A stretch of 5,422 bases of DNA from assembly GCA_015163815.1 (NCBI GenBank), contig JAAOIJ010000083.1, positions 1 through 5,422 on the forward strand. The letters run 5' to 3'. This DNA is from Endozoicomonadaceae bacterium. Lineage in GTDB: Bacteria; Pseudomonadota; Gammaproteobacteria; Pseudomonadales; Endozoicomonadaceae. Below, piece by piece: positions 5,362 through 5,422 of the stretch. Every line of letters starts with the position of its first letter. Position 1 is the stretch's first letter. The notes below the pieces were generated by a model, which was given only the letters and a program-made list of their open reading frames with translations, was not told the DNA's origin and searched no databases. Both the position numbers and the translations under genes were made by a program.

Positions 5362-5422
5362 GAAAATTATTTACAATATTAGAGTCTATCCTGACCATAA
5401 AAGTTCAAAATTAATTAGGCGT

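Noticed and set aside
5382..5391. GAGTCTATCC resembling the start of the IS256-type terminal repeat (9 of 10)
   Set aside because: The match stops after ten bases and the hallmark TCTGTGTAAA is absent, so it is probably chance.
1..5422. CRISPR array, tRNA or rRNA genes
   Set aside because: No regularly spaced repeats, tRNA cloverleaf or conserved rRNA segment was seen on either strand.

Overview
The window looks like AT-rich accessory DNA from a bacterium that lives inside eukaryotic cells. It holds two large proteins that resemble host-directed effectors, on opposite strands, separated by decayed insertion sequences, with no housekeeping genes. The lineage cannot be named from this sequence; intracellular proteobacteria of protists or arthropods are a reasonable guess, no more. 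All visible tryptophans in the two large genes use TGG, and neither has an in-frame TGA, so the standard bacterial code applies.

Left (2-1613, + strand): the 3' part of a large gene that runs in from outside the window. Its protein has a DELRF...YTDADNIFLKP arrangement resembling the D-x-x-R and DxD motifs of GT-A fold glycosyltransferases, including toxin/effector types. A 24-bp in-frame duplication lies near the visible start. A doubtful 66-residue basic ORF follows 4 bases after its stop. Positions 1614-1945 hold no recognisable gene.

Centre (1946-3247): a nested pair of dead transposons. The outer element is bounded by 28-bp inverted repeats (26/28 identical) of IS256 (mutator) type, but only about 500 bp of its own sequence remains. 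Inside it sits a 798-bp IS5-family element (IS427-like) with imperfect terminal repeats and a TA target duplication. Its transposase is readable almost end to end, but carries four TGA stops and a deletion that removes the expected catalytic Glu region.

Right (3315-5334, - strand): a gene for an ankyrin-like, alpha-helical repeat protein with an internal duplication of about 190 residues and a C-terminal bipartite nuclear-localisation-like motif (RKR-x11-KKR). The standard reading frame starts only at a poor TTG. The true 5' end appears to lie further upstream (ATG at 5334, with a Shine-Dalgarno), separated from the rest by one extra copy of a 4-bp TTGA unit. Removing that unit restores one frame of 671 residues. 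This is either a recent pseudogene, a slippage-switchable gene or a sequencing error.

The two large genes probably do not form an operon, since they converge on the transposon block. The last six bases of the window repeat the first six of the IS5 element, so another copy may begin right at the edge.
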